In this document: in pieces, positions 10,601 to 19,766 of the stretch
How the letters are laid out: every line of letters starts with the position of its first letter
Numbering within the stretch: position 1 is the stretch's first letter
Assembly: GCA_009829735.1 (NCBI GenBank)
Contig: CM020618.1
Span: 17,593,346-17,657,345 of the forward strand
Reading direction: 5' to 3'
From: Pyropia yezoensis
Lineage: Eukaryota; Rhodophyta; Bangiophyceae; Bangiales; Bangiaceae
Length of the DNA: 64,000 nucleotides
Position numbers and translations under genes: made by a program
The notes under the pieces: generated by a model
Seen by the model: the letters and a program-made list of their open reading frames with translations, nothing else
Database searches by the model: none
Told to the model about the DNA's origin: nothing

Positions 10601-11812
10601 CATGACGTCATGCTTTCTTAACATCCGTCGTACCCCTTCGGCTACCGAAGGGTGAAGGTGGTCGAGGTCAGCCTCGGCCAGGGTCTTTAATGCTTCTTGG
10701 TCCTTCGGCGGAATATCCGCCGGTACTGGTGGTCGGCCAGGCCTCCCGACGTCGGGTTCGTCCTGCTCGGGGGTATCGGCGGCCGCCAGCACTTCAAGTG
10801 GTTCTACTTGACCCCCCCCTTCCGGGATAAGGATGTCTTTTTCATAGAGCTCGGCAATTCCGAGGATAGTCCCTTTCGGGAGGGTGACTGCCTTACGGCG
10901 ACAGTTCGCCATCACGAGTAGGGACGACCCTCCCGCCGGGAGGTCTATGAGCCCGTTCGCCATGGTCAACCCATGGCGCTTGTACGTTAGCAGGTTGGAC
11001 TGGACTCTGCAGATGCCTCCGAGGTCACCGTTAACCGGGAGGACTGTCTCCGACATTGGCTCAAAGCGAGTTCGCTTGGCCAGCCGAAGTGTCTTCGGCT
11101 CTACGCTTGCGTACACCTCAGCCACTTTGACGTGGCTCGGTTGTAGCGTGAGGTCCCTGACGATATCTGTCTGTCCTCTCTTCGTCCCGTCGGCCTCTTG
11201 CAGCTCGACGGTCTTCCGGCCCGGCCGGATTGCATCAACGTGAACGTTGATGAAGGTGCATCCCAGTATGCAGGGCACCGATAGGGTCTCACATACCAGG
11301 AAGTCGACTTTCGTGGTGAGTTCCCCGATTGTAACCCGCAGCGACATCGCTGCGGTCGTACGAATGAGGCGACCATTCGCGTCCTTGATGGTGGGTCCCC
11401 GGGTCACTCTGACACGCGGGAGCCACTTGTCCGGGAGGGTATCCTTCCGGATAAGGTTGGGCCCAGCTCCTGTATCCAGTACAGGGTAATACGATCGTGT
11501 CGACTGGGGGTCAACCCCCAGTGTGGCTGATACCTTGAAGCTCTCCAAGGTAATCAGCACATGTCCTACACCGATATCCGGTGTTCCTCGGGCATCCTGG
11601 ACAGGGCCCGTAACTGGTTCAACGTGGCGGGGCTTCCCGTCCTCTCCTTCCAACCTTGGAGGTTGGTCATCAATCCCCCGACGCCGTGTCGTCGGGGCCG
11701 GAAGGTGTACCCGGGGATTGATGCGGCGTCGGCTCAACCGCGCTCTCCGTGGGGCTTTCCCCGCGGCAGTCCGGGGTGGCTTGCTTGGGTTACCCCAGCG
11801 ACCCCATGTCAC
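7646..11812 (-). CDS. pol: E1 Pol polyprotein, 1388 codons, integrase active site lost
   Basis: Aspartic protease motif DTGAG at residues 113-117. Reverse transcriptase spans about 430-620 with FCIDYRRLN and YLDD (580-583). RNase H spans about 725-860. Integrase has an N-terminal H/C finger (H964, H971, C1001, C1004) and catalytic Asp1033 and Asp1093. The third acidic residue, Glu in E2 at position 1129 (GQVER), is Lys here (GQVKR), which should abolish integration. A chromodomain-like tail (about 1334-1384: YQVESIV, WYVKVMWVGYDSPT) normally targets integration to chromatin marks. The ATG used by E2 is GTG here. The frame begins 8 nt after the gag stop and is offset from gag. Minus-strand stop is TAA. 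Confidence 0.93.
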   Translation of the reverse strand: MTWGRWGNPSKPPRTAAGKAPRRARLSRRRINPRVHLPAPTTRRRGIDDQPPRLEGEDGKPRHVEPVTGPVQDARGTPDIGVGHVLITLESFKVSATLGVDPQSTRSYYPVLDTGAGPNLIRKDTLPDKWLPRVRVTRGPTIKDANGRLIRTTAAMSLRVTIGELTTKVDFLVCETLSVPCILGCTFINVHVDAIRPGRKTVELQEADGTKRGQTDIVRDLTLQPSHVKVAEVYASVEPKTLRLAKRTRFEPMSETVLPVNGDLGGICRVQSNLLTYKRHGLTMANGLIDLPAGGSSLLVMANCRRKAVTLPKGTILGIAELYEKDILIPEGGGQVEPLEVLAAADTPEQDEPDVGRPGRPPVPADIPPKDQEALKTLAEADLDHLHPSVAEGVRRMLRKHDVMWTGGALGTIGATQHRIDLVPGARPARSQPHRAGPMQREIVDGEVKRISEAKVIRPSMSEWGAPVVIVPKKEQTPRFCIDYRRLNLVTKKDSYPLPRMDECIDSLGEATVFTTIDCNAGYWQILVAEEDIPKTAFVCHSGVYEFLRMPFGLSNAPATFQRAIDIILSGVKWRNCLVYLDDVIVFSRNMDDHVQQVDEVLTLLRNAGVTLRLKKCAFFQQTVEYLGHQITPGNLGVLEANTRALRDARFPNTQTQLKSFLGMCNVYRRFVKDFARIAKPLTVLTSSTLPKVLQPPSPSEEEAFESLKRALLAPPVFALPHRRGTFVIDVDACDFQVGCTLLQGETAIGTDNVIPALRPVGYFSRTLNPAERNYSATERECLGVVWAVQLLRPYLEGSRFIVRSDHEPLRWLLNLGDKDSDSHGRLARWRLKMAEHDYRTVYKAGSSHHLGDALSRLDTPSGDTRPVDEDIPVVPVCMVGNATQGMVDRTMAHRACPLTLADFREAQANDDDCRRRRANLLAGTAGIFSENEDGLIYRRAPADGRHQVAVPVSLRQAVMEREHENPTAGHPGGSRMFAAMRRFFYWPAMAVDVVDHVRGCHPCARNRMSLHRQASAMKLFPPDGPNEQVAMDKLGPLPVTEEGNRYILVMSDGFTKLSRAAAIPDDTAYTIMNAVVDHWISAYGVMKQLLSDNGANFTSAFCTKVMGMFGIEPRRASDYHPQTNGQVKRFNRTIVKMLKCYVAEHTNTWDRLLSVLTLAYNARPHRSTNIAPLEWVMPLGVGNLTLPTDRCTRYDTPKGRPAEWIHLAWLAKLSWMIPKLKGALDRTQLRYKKNFDARLRVRNATLMTGDWVYIRHQKFRGNKLMQPVKGPYQVLHRDDHSVILHSDTEIQRISLSDVTPAPKPEHPQPVPAGLLREALTIHRSDDPVGPDGIPYQVESIVGHTYPDLPEPWYVKVMWVGYDSPTREQAANIPRQLLMPYMRRRRLL

Positions 11813-11820
11813 CCTTCCTC

Positions 11821-14004
11821 TTACTCGTTTCCCGCACTTGGTCGGGTACTGTCTGCCGGGATATCCGGACGAGGAGGTGCCTCCTCGACGGCCAGTACTC
11901 CACCTGGAGCTGGCTGCCTACCCGGTGCGGGTCCGGGTGCTCTGGCGGGATACCCCCCCGTGGATGCCTTGCGTTGCGCAGCTGCCCGCCGAGACTCCTC
12001 GGGGATGAGTGGGCAGGAAGACACCCAGTGCTGGGGATCTCCGCACAACATACACCCGGATGTGCCGCCCCCTCCTTGGGTCCGCATCGGGGTAGCCCCA
12101 TAGGTCCGGTTGCCTCCCTCGGGCGCCCGAGTGCCTGCTCCCTGGTAGGCCTTGGATCCTTGGGTCAGCCTGAACATGGACTCACCCAACCGGTTGGGTC
12201 GGCCCGCAATCTGCGGAGGTGCCTCCGTACGTACCGCCCACGTTGGCAAGGGTTGATGTGGGTTACCCGTCACCGGGGAGTACCCCGTAGTCCGTACATA
12301 CGGGACGCGACGTCCCGCGCCCTCGCTAACCTGGAACTGGGTCCCAGCCAAGGCGATGTACGCTACCGTACCTTGCTCGTCGATCACCGGCGTAGCCAGT
12401 AGCAACAGGTGGCCCTGCTGGTCGACCAGGGGTTCCTCCTCTCCCGTGGGGGCGTAATCGATCGCCACCAGTACTGGTGCGGCCTTACGTTCCACCTTAT
12501 CTTGCCTCGGTATCGGGGTAAGATTGAGCTTGCTCCCCTCACCCTTGGGCTTCGGGGCTAGGGCGCACTCCGGGTGAAGAACCCGGTAGGCGTCCCCCAG
12601 GGACTTGCACATGTGCATCAGTCGACTGAAGATCGTCCGAGCCGTATTCGCTCCCCGTGCGGATATCCGCACGTAGTTGGGTACTCCTGCGAACAGGATA
12701 GCCCGTAGCTCTCCTTCTCCTAGGAGCTTCCCCAGCTCGTAGTCGAGCTCTTGGATCGGGCGTCCGAACATCTCCTCATCCTCCCAGCTCTGGGCGGTGG
12801 CAGTGCGCAGAGCCCGGTAGTGGTCCTCGCATTTGTCCTCACTGAAGTAGCTGCTCAGCAGCTCCTTCAATATCCCACGGTAATCCATGGGGGTTGCCGC
12901 GACTCTCATCCCCGGCATCGGGGATGCCTGGCGAAGGATGCCTCGCACCCGTTCATCAACAAAGAACGGGAGGATCTCCAGGGCTAACCCCTCGTTAACG
13001 AGTGCCTTGTCCGCGGCTGCCTTGAAGCTGGTCAAGAACCCGATGACTGCCAACGGACGTCCGTTCGGTCCCCCGAACGTAGGGACTCCCTACATCAGGG
13101 TCTTCATAGAGCGGATCGCTCGATGCGAGGTATTACGAATCGACTCCGATACGGTGGTGGAACGGTCCTCCAGACGGTAACGTTCCGGAGTCAGTACCGA
13201 ACGGAATACTTCATTGACAATCTCCGTGTCAGCGTCCTGGGTATCCAGTCGCTCGGCCAGCTGGTGAGTAAACTCATCAGACTCCATCCGCTTCAATAAG
13301 CTCGCAGTAACCTGCGCGGTCATATCCTGTACCAGCGACGCTGGTACTTCCGGCATCGGCACCTCGGGTACCCAAGTTTCCTGGCTTCCCCCGTCGTGGG
13401 GATACTGGGACAGGGTACCGCCCCCCCCCATAGCCGATTCTGCCCCGGCGTAAGTGTCCGCCGGGTCGTGTCCGCGGAGTCCGCTTCGGGTGCTCCGAGC
13501 GTAACGCTCCGTGTGACTACGTTCCAACTTGGCTGACGAGTCGGATCCATAACCCGCCGTATCCGGGGGCTGTCCGGGAGTTGCTTTGTCGGGGTCGACC
13601 CCGGTAGACTCCGAAAGGAGACCGGCCGGTTCGAACCGTACCGGTGTGGGAGGAACACGACGGGGTACCGCCGTGTGGCGTGTTGACATCAACACTGCCA
13701 TTGCGTCCTCTGTGCGCTCTTGACGTGCGTCAAGTCCGGAGAACCGGGCCTCGATGCGGGCCAATGATGCCATCAGGGAATCCCCTGGTGAAGGAGGCGG
13801 CGGAGTAAGGTCGTTCGACGACGGTTGAGGCGGGCCACCGCCCCCTGCCGTCCAGGCCGTACCAAACGTCGATCCAGCACCGGAAAGCATCGGCGTCTCA
13901 ATGTTGTCGATCGGGTTCCCGATCCCGGTTCCCGTAGTCACCTCCGGGGTCGGCGCCGACGCCGATCCGTCATCTTGAACGTTCCCCGTCTCTTGGGTAG
14001 ACAT
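11821..14004 (-). pseudogene. gag: E1 Gag, interrupted by one TAG
   Basis: Structural protein of the retrotransposon particle. The start at 14004 (MSTQETGN) is shared with E2. The N-terminal third is Pro/Ser/Thr-rich, the capsid-like middle is helical, and a CCHC knuckle CMLCGDPQHWVSSC near the C-terminus binds RNA. E2 has an intact 727-aa version. In E1 codon 13090-13092 (minus strand) is TAG where E2 has AAG, splitting the frame into an N-terminal part (13090-14004) and a 410-codon remainder (11821-13053). The rest is undamaged, so this is either a single late inactivating hit or a read-through position. Confidence 0.9.
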
Positions 14005-14229
14005 AGTCACCATCAGAAAACCGACGTAACAGTCACCACGAATAAAAGAGCGAGGGGGTAGGTTGGGGAGAGTAACGGTAGATCGCAGTCAAAGGTAACA
14101 ACTCAACACAATCGAACAGATCGCGACACCACGAGTACAAGAAAAGGACCGGATCCCTATCCGTGTGCCAGGGCCGAAGACGGCGTCACCACAAGGGTGA
14201 CGGAAACCCGTCCCCTGCTGCTCCACCAA
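14005..14229 (-). other. E1 5' leader between LTR and gag
   Basis: Contains the primer-binding site next to the LTR and about 200 bp of leader that may hold packaging signals. It is nearly identical to E2 (48927-49151). No ORF. Confidence 0.6.
14211..14228 (-). promoter_or_regulatory. Primer-binding site of E1
   Basis: On the element strand, one base after the 5' LTR, TGGTGGAGCAGCAGGGGA. This is complementary to the 3' end of a tRNA finishing CTGCTCC-A-CCA. The identical 18-mer follows the LTRs of E2 and of the different family E3. I cannot name the tRNA from this window. Confidence 0.8.
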
Positions 14230-14593
14230 TGTAGCACAATAGGGAATCATCGCACGTCCACTCTCAGGGAACACTCACCAAGGGGGATCGGCACCAACGT
14301 CACCGGGAGGCCAAGGTTGCTGTCCTTGGAGCGCAAGCCACGGGACCAAGATGGGAGCCCAAATGGGAGGGGTTTGTTGTTCTACCATGGCCGGCGGTAG
14401 ATCCGCCGCCGGCCCCCTCGTTATAAACCCTCGGAGACACCACTAACTACCCTCCACCCCAAGATGCAAGTCCCTCTGGTCATACGTAACTCGCGGATAC
14501 CGTGACCAGTACGAGCTCTCGAACTGAAAGTTTAAGGAATAGAAGTAGCCCCCCCCTAGATAGGGTCACAATACGGTTGCCCATATTGCTACA
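14230..14593 (-). repeat. E1 5' LTR (right copy)
   Basis: 364 bp, partner of 3705-4066, differing at about ten positions by eye (mostly near the inner end). It should carry the gag-pol promoter on the minus strand; the only TATA-like sequence is the TTTATAA opposite the plus-strand TATAAA at about 14422. Confidence 0.95.
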
Positions 14594-14598
14594 CTCCC
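14594..14598. repeat. Target-site duplication of E1 (right)
   Basis: CTCCC, identical to 3700-3704. Confidence 0.9.
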
Positions 14599-16250
14599 TC
14601 CGGCGCTCCAGCCGAGCGTCTTATCGCAAAAATCACATCGGAACACGCTGTACAACACATTCTGGCACCCCTTTTTATGGTGATCTCCAGCGTGAGGCCC
14701 AAAAGCACCCAATGACCACTGGCAGCTACCAGAAGTTTTTATTCCAGGAGCACTCACCGTCGTCCCCCACCCCCTCCCCCGCCCACATCCGCCATTGTCG
14801 TCAGCTCACCATCCTCACCACCTCAAACCTCCTCCCTCCCGAGCGCCGCGCCGGCAGCGTGGGCGGTAGCACTAGTGGGAGCGGCCGTGGAAGCAGCAGC
14901 GGCAGCGGAAAAGGCGGCAGCGGCGGCGGTGGCGCCGCGGCGACGGCGGCGGCGGCGGTGACAACGCCGAAGCGGCCACGGCCGCGTTGGTGCCCGCGAA
15001 CGCCGTGGTGGGAAGGGGCGGTGGCGGCGGCAGCGGGTAGGGACTGGCAGGGGGGGGGGGGGTAGAAGCTCGTCGGCAGGCGGGCAACACATGCACAGCC
15101 TCAGCGGTGGGGGGAAGGGCTGTGGCGATATTGCGATGCCGCCGTCACCGCTGGGCCCCTACGGGGGGGCGGGTGATAGTGGCGGGGGGGTGGGGTGGCA
15201 ATGGAAGAGGCGGGGGTGAGGGCGGCGGGGTCGCAAGTGGCAGTGGTGCGGTTCAGGGTGGCGGGAACATCCATTCGTTCGCGTCGGCTGTGACGGCCAC
15301 CCCGGCGGCCATCACGCCGTCCTCATCGTCGACGCGGCGGCAGTCGCGGCCGCCGACGGTGGGAGGGCGGCGGCGCTGCTAGGGCACCTCCGAGCTCCCT
15401 GCCGACCAGGCAGCCACTGTCGCGGCGGAACCGGCGGCGGGGGGGGAGGGGGGCGGGCAGAGGGCCCTCGAGCGGCCCGCCAGCCGCGGGGCGGCCGCCG
15501 CCGCCGCCGTCGCGCATGCACTTCCTGCCCGCACCGCGGGGGGGGGGACGGACGGGCGGCACGGGCAGGCGCGCCGCCGCCGCCGCCGGTGCGGCCACCG
15601 CCGAAACAGTCAGCACCCTCCCCACCTCTGCCGCCGCCACCGCCACCGTCACCGCCGCTGCCGACGCCGCGGGTGCCCCCCGTGGCGAGGTCGCCCGCTC
15701 GAGCGGTGGCGCCCCCCCCGCCGCCGCCGATGCCCACGCGGCGGGTGGGGTGGGCCGGGTCGGGCGGTGGCCGCGCCCACCGGCGCCGGCGGCCGCGTCC
15801 TCCGGCACTGGCGCCGGCCTTGCCGCTGCCGCTGCCGCTGACGCTGCCGCTGCCGCTGCCTCCGTGCCCGCGGGCACGCTGGCGCTGCTGCCGCACCCGC
15901 GCCGCGACAAGAACGGGCGGGGCACGGGCGGGGCCCCCACGAAGGGGTCAGTCAGGGGCAGCCGTGGAAAGGTCCATCACAAATGGGTGAGGAGTGCAGT
16001 AGTGGGGAGGTGTTGTGAAGGGATGGTATGGGGGGGGGGAGGAGGCGGGCGGCAGGGAGAGAGCGCGCGCGCGCCGTTGGGGTCGGCATTTTTTTCGCAG
16101 CCGCCGGCCCATCGACTGTGCCGGCGTGGGTTCCCCGCCGCTGTGCAGGCGCGCCTGCTAGCATGCCGCCCTGTCGTGCCCTTCTCCCCCGCGGGGGGAA
16201 GTCCCCCAGCGGTGGAAGCCAGCGGTGGCGGGCCTACCTGAAGCTACCAT
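14599..16250. other. GC-rich low-complexity block
   Basis: About 1.4 kb (14830-16250) of GGC/GCC runs and poly-G or poly-C tracts, open on both strands and rich in Ala, Gly, Pro and Arg whichever frame is read. The longest plus frame (15516-16241, 241 codons) is poly-Ala/Gly with no recognisable motif. I regard it as simple sequence, although a GC-rich first exon cannot be ruled out. Confidence 0.6.
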
Positions 16251-17180
16251 GTGAGAAAACGTGATGTTGTTCCTACCGGGCACACCCGCCCTGTCCATGC
16301 AGACCCTCCCCTCCTCACTATAAACAAACCCTGCGCTCAGGAGCCGCTCCACACCGGGGCTGCTCCCCCCCACCTTCGTCCCTGCCCTCACGCTTGCCCT
16401 ACGGGAGCTTCAGCCGCGATATCCCGGCTGTTGCTCGGTTATCCAGGCCGCGCGATCATCCACGGTTGAACTGTCCAATGGCGAGCCTTTCGATGACCAA
16501 CCCATCTTGATCCGGCCGAGGGGGAAACAGTTCTAACGTTGTGCCTGGATATCCAGGACACTTCTCGTATGCACTATCGTCTCATTGGCTGTTGAGCGAT
16601 GGTGGCTGCTGCCCAGAGACTCTCTTAAGAGGAATACACAATTACAAAACTCATGCGGCGTGAGTGGCGCGGGTGCAGACTTCTCCTGTGCTGGAGGGTA
16701 GTTAATGTCGACCTGTGCGGGAGGTCTCAGCTCGTCAACGAACAATATAAATATACTGCACTAAACATCGACCTCGTCGCAACTCACCTCCGTCGCGCAC
16801 TGCGCACGCTCCCCCATGATCGATGGTGCACCGCTTCCTTCATGTCCCATTGACTCAACCATACGATGATGTTACTGCCCCCGTCCACTCCACCCTGTCT
16901 CTCGAGCAGCCACCACTGTATGTTTCGTCCCCATCCTGCTGGATCACGATGTACGTCTGCCGACGTCCCCCCCCTCCGCTGTTCCCCGTCCCTCCCCTTC
17001 CTCCGCCACACCATTCCCCCACCTTCATTTCTTCTTTCCTTGCTCCTCCTCTTCACTTCCCGAGTGGCGAGTGACGTCGAAAGCGACACCGCCAGGAGGA
17101 GCCCGCCGCGCGGCAACCTGTCCCCCCCCCGCTAATCAACAGGCCTAACGAGAGAAAAAAGAGAGAAAAAAAAAGGCGTG
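16251..17180. other. Unassigned intergenic DNA
   Basis: Ordinary composition with one AT-rich spot AATATAAATATA near 16743-16754 that resembles a TATA box, followed by only short frames (from 16823). No gene recognised. Confidence 0.4.
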
Positions 17181-17280
17181 CTAAGAAAGTGAAACTTTGG
17201 TGGCGCCCCCTTCCCTACCGCCCACCCCACCTAAGAAAGTGAAACTTTGGTGGCGCCCCCTCCCCTACTGCCCACCCCAC
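17181..17280 (+). repeat. 50-bp tandem duplication
   Basis: Two adjacent 50-bp units (17181-17230 and 17231-17280) beginning CTAAGAAAGTGAAACTTTGG and ending CCCACCCCAC differ at only a few bases. Confidence 0.9.
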
Positions 17281-18300
17281 CCCCAGCACACACACCCCCA
17301 CCCTAATACCCGCCCATCCCCCCGGCACCCACCCTCCACCCAGCATCCCCCCCACCCCCGGCACAGAACGCCCCCCAGCACCCACCCATGCCGCACAACC
17401 ACGAGCGCTCCACTGCCATCCCTCACCTACCGCCCACGTCGAGCTCACATAAGCGCACAAATGCGACCGCCACCTCCCCCCCTCATCCGCTATCGCAGTC
17501 ACCGATCGCCTGCACCCCACCAGCAGTCACCGCCGGCGTCACCCCCATCCCGCTGTCGTCACCACCGGGGCCACAAGCACCACCATATGGCGGTGACCGC
17601 TGCGGAAGACCGTGGCGGAAAACCGCCACCTCGACCACCACGACCGCCACCACCACGAAGCTCACCGCCACCACCGTCGCGGTCTCCTGCACCTAGCGAA
17701 CAGTCACTAACAAAAAACGGAGGCGGCCGAGTCGCCCCCAACAACCCGCCCGCCCCATGAGCACCTCCTCCGCCGCCACCACGCCGACCCCCTCCCCCGC
17801 CGACACCCCATCAAACTCCAGCGCAACCATCCCCCTCCCCACAGTAGCTCACTACCTACATCCACCGCAGCCCCCCCCTCCCCCCCCTCCACCGCCATCC
17901 CCCCCCGACTCCACCGCCCCCCCCCCCCCACTCCACCGCCCCCTCCCCCCCTCCACCACCCCCCCCCCCCCCCCCCCCCCCCCCCTCCACCACCACTAAC
18001 GAGCACACTTGCCGTCGTCGTCGAGGTCGCCATCGACCGCCACCCGCAACGCTGACGCCCACCGACGTCACGACCGGCAACCGCCGTCATCGCCACGGAC
18101 AGGGCCGCCGCCACCGTCGCCACGGACACCGACCGCCGCCAAAAAGACAGACGGCGAGCACAACGACAGCACACCATGATCGTCACCACCGTCGCAGCCG
18201 CCGCCGTCACCATCGCGCCCGCCGCCGCCGTCGCCGCCGCAGCCGATCGCCCGCAGCAGTAGCGAGGCCATATCGCGGCGACGACGGCGGTGGCGGCGAC
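17281..18300. repeat. C-rich simple-sequence block
   Basis: CCCAC/CCACC-rich DNA with strong strand bias (C on the plus strand), including a nearly pure C run at about 17949-17987. The downstream part becomes CCG/CAC-rich. Frames on both strands are low-complexity Pro/His/Thr or Gly/Val and are not believed to be coding. Confidence 0.7.
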
Positions 18301-18951
18301 GGACAATCCGCCACCAGAAGCATTCCACGGGTTTCAAACCGTGGCCTGCCAACTCGAGGCCTGTCAATGTGTAGCTGTTGAGCCTTCATCGGTCGATCTC
18401 ATGAAATATCGCGATGTGCCAGGAAATGTGCAGGGTAAGTTTTGAAAATTTGCACATCCCATTCACGCTGGGACTGTTGGGAACGGGCCTCGATCGATCG
18501 CAGAGACGGAGCCACCAGGCAAGCAGCTAACTCGCATCAAAGATGGACCTCTCCCGTGAGGTCTGGCCTTGGTTTACGGCACTCACCAGAGTACTGGAAA
18601 CAGGTCCAGTCACGTGGACAGGCCTGGGCTACCCAAGCTGCCATTGGCTGCCCACGCACTCGCGACTTGGTGGTCCACCTCCGACATAAGAAACGCCGCA
18701 GCACGGTGTCCGGGCATTTTATAGAAAAGCACTATAGTGGACCAGGGCAGTGACATTGTTTAGGGAGCAACGGAAACTACAGTCAGAAATGAGAAAGCCA
18801 TAAAAAACAAGAATGCTGTCGTCACCCGCCATATATCATTTCAGAGTAAGGACCATTGCTGGATCGGGCTGCTCGACAGGGTTGATATATTCCTAAATCC
18901 TGCTCAAGGGTGTATACTATACGTGTAATCGTAGAAACAATCAAACCATAA
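18301..18951. other. Unassigned DNA with dispersed-repeat copy 2
   Basis: No gene recognised. Contains the second copy of the repeat at 18690-18757, in the opposite orientation to 2878-2945, and a short motif CACCCGCCATATAT (18825-18838) resembling CACCCGCCACATAT near 21330. Confidence 0.4.
18690..18757 (+). repeat. Dispersed repeat, copy 2
   Basis: Pairs with 2878-2945 in inverted orientation; the core TCCGGGCATTTTATAGAAAA is identical. Confidence 0.6.
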
Positions 18952-19194
18952 CTATTGTCTCTCATTCAAAGTATTTGGTGCCACGGGTCGTCCACGTCGT
19001 GAATATGTACTATATTCGACCCCGTGACTCCCCCCAGCGACTGCGAAGCAAGCATCACACGCAGTGAGTACAGGGGTGTACGCGGTTATATGACAGCGTC
19101 CCGCCAAAAAGTGGCCCACTCCTGTTCCGACGAGTGTTCCAGGCGAACCGCACCGTACAGCTACTTTGTACACGTAGTTGCAATAATTGCACTG
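18952..19194 (-). pseudogene. Possible BED-type zinc finger remnant of a DNA transposon
   Basis: The minus frame opens right after a TAA and reads MQCNYCNYVYKV, then about 14 residues later GVGHFLAGRCHI. BED fingers of hAT-like transposases have C-x2-C followed by a basic segment and HLAG, then C or H. The C-x2-C, the HFLAG and the following C/H fit that layout. The frame continues about 40 residues without recognisable transposase sequence. It is a fragment at best. Confidence 0.3.
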
Positions 19195-19380
19195 CATTTA
19201 CAATGGATCAGGACTGGCGGCTGGGAAAGCGGAGGCCAGAGCTTTCAATCCAGGTCAAGCTAGCGGAAAGAGGGTATAGAGGGGCCGGGGGCTTGCGGGT
19301 GCGCTGGTGCGTCTACAGCTCGCCGGCACCACAACGGTCAAAAAAAGGCATAGCACACACTGGTCTCCCTCGCCTTCTAC

Positions 19381-19766
19381 TCATTTCAACACCATATATA
19401 CCGCCTCTTCAAAAGCCTCAACTACATCCTCGGCTGCCAGCCCCGGACGAACAGCACTCGATACGTCAGGTGCCGCAATGTCCACGAAGTCCTCGAAGCT
19501 GGTGGTGTTGGCCATGAAAGACTCATCCGTGAGGGTGTTGTCAACAGGAGTCATCTCTCCATGAACTTGCCGACGCACCTCTGCAACAGCCTCCGGCTGA
19601 AGCAGATGAGCTTTAAGCCAGCATTCAGCGAGCTGTTGGGCGGGCATTGTGCGCCACATATCCTCGATGAGATTCCGTGCGTCGATTAAATTTTCGTGAC
19701 CGCCGACGTCGAGGTCCCTTCCGCGTAGGACGCGCCGTGGCGTGAAGCGCAGGGAAAGCGTTCAAA
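19381..19766 (-). pseudogene. Possible C-terminal tail of a DDE transposase (pogo/Tigger-like)
   Basis: A minus frame open from just after a TGA near 19766 to the stop at 19381-19383. It includes ENLIDARNLIEDMW, then an AECWLKAHLL segment, then an acidic tail. In pogo/Tigger (DDE_1) transposases the catalytic domain is followed by a helix ending in W, then a short helix with NCW-x-KAG-(F/L), then an acidic tail; the layout agrees. The catalytic region is missing upstream. The 92-codon part from 19659 begins with ATG and could instead be a small unknown host protein. Confidence 0.4.

Larger units (their letters stand above)
3705..14593 (-). mobile_element. E1: complete Ty3/gypsy chromovirus with antisense ORF
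   Basis: About 10,889 bp bounded by LTRs of 362 and 364 bp beginning TGTAGCA and ending TGCTACA, with matching CTCCC duplications. In element order (minus strand): 5' LTR 14230-14593, primer-binding site, gag, pol, then a large ORF on the opposite strand, polypurine tract, 3' LTR 3705-4066. The pol order protease-RT-RNase H-integrase and a C-terminal chromodomain place it in the chromovirus branch of Ty3/gypsy. The two LTRs differ at about ten positions by eye, so it is not recent. Gag carries a nonsense codon and integrase lacks its catalytic Glu, so E1 itself should not move without help. Its antisense ORF is intact. Confidence 0.95.

Noticed and set aside
15516..16241. 241-codon Ala/Gly-rich frame
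   Set aside because: Simple-sequence GCC/GGC repeats give open frames in several phases on both strands.
16743..16754. AATATAAATATA as a promoter
   Set aside because: No credible gene follows it.
17197..17760. 187-codon Pro/His-rich frame
   Set aside because: It runs through the 50-bp tandem duplication and C-rich simple sequence and has no complex protein composition.
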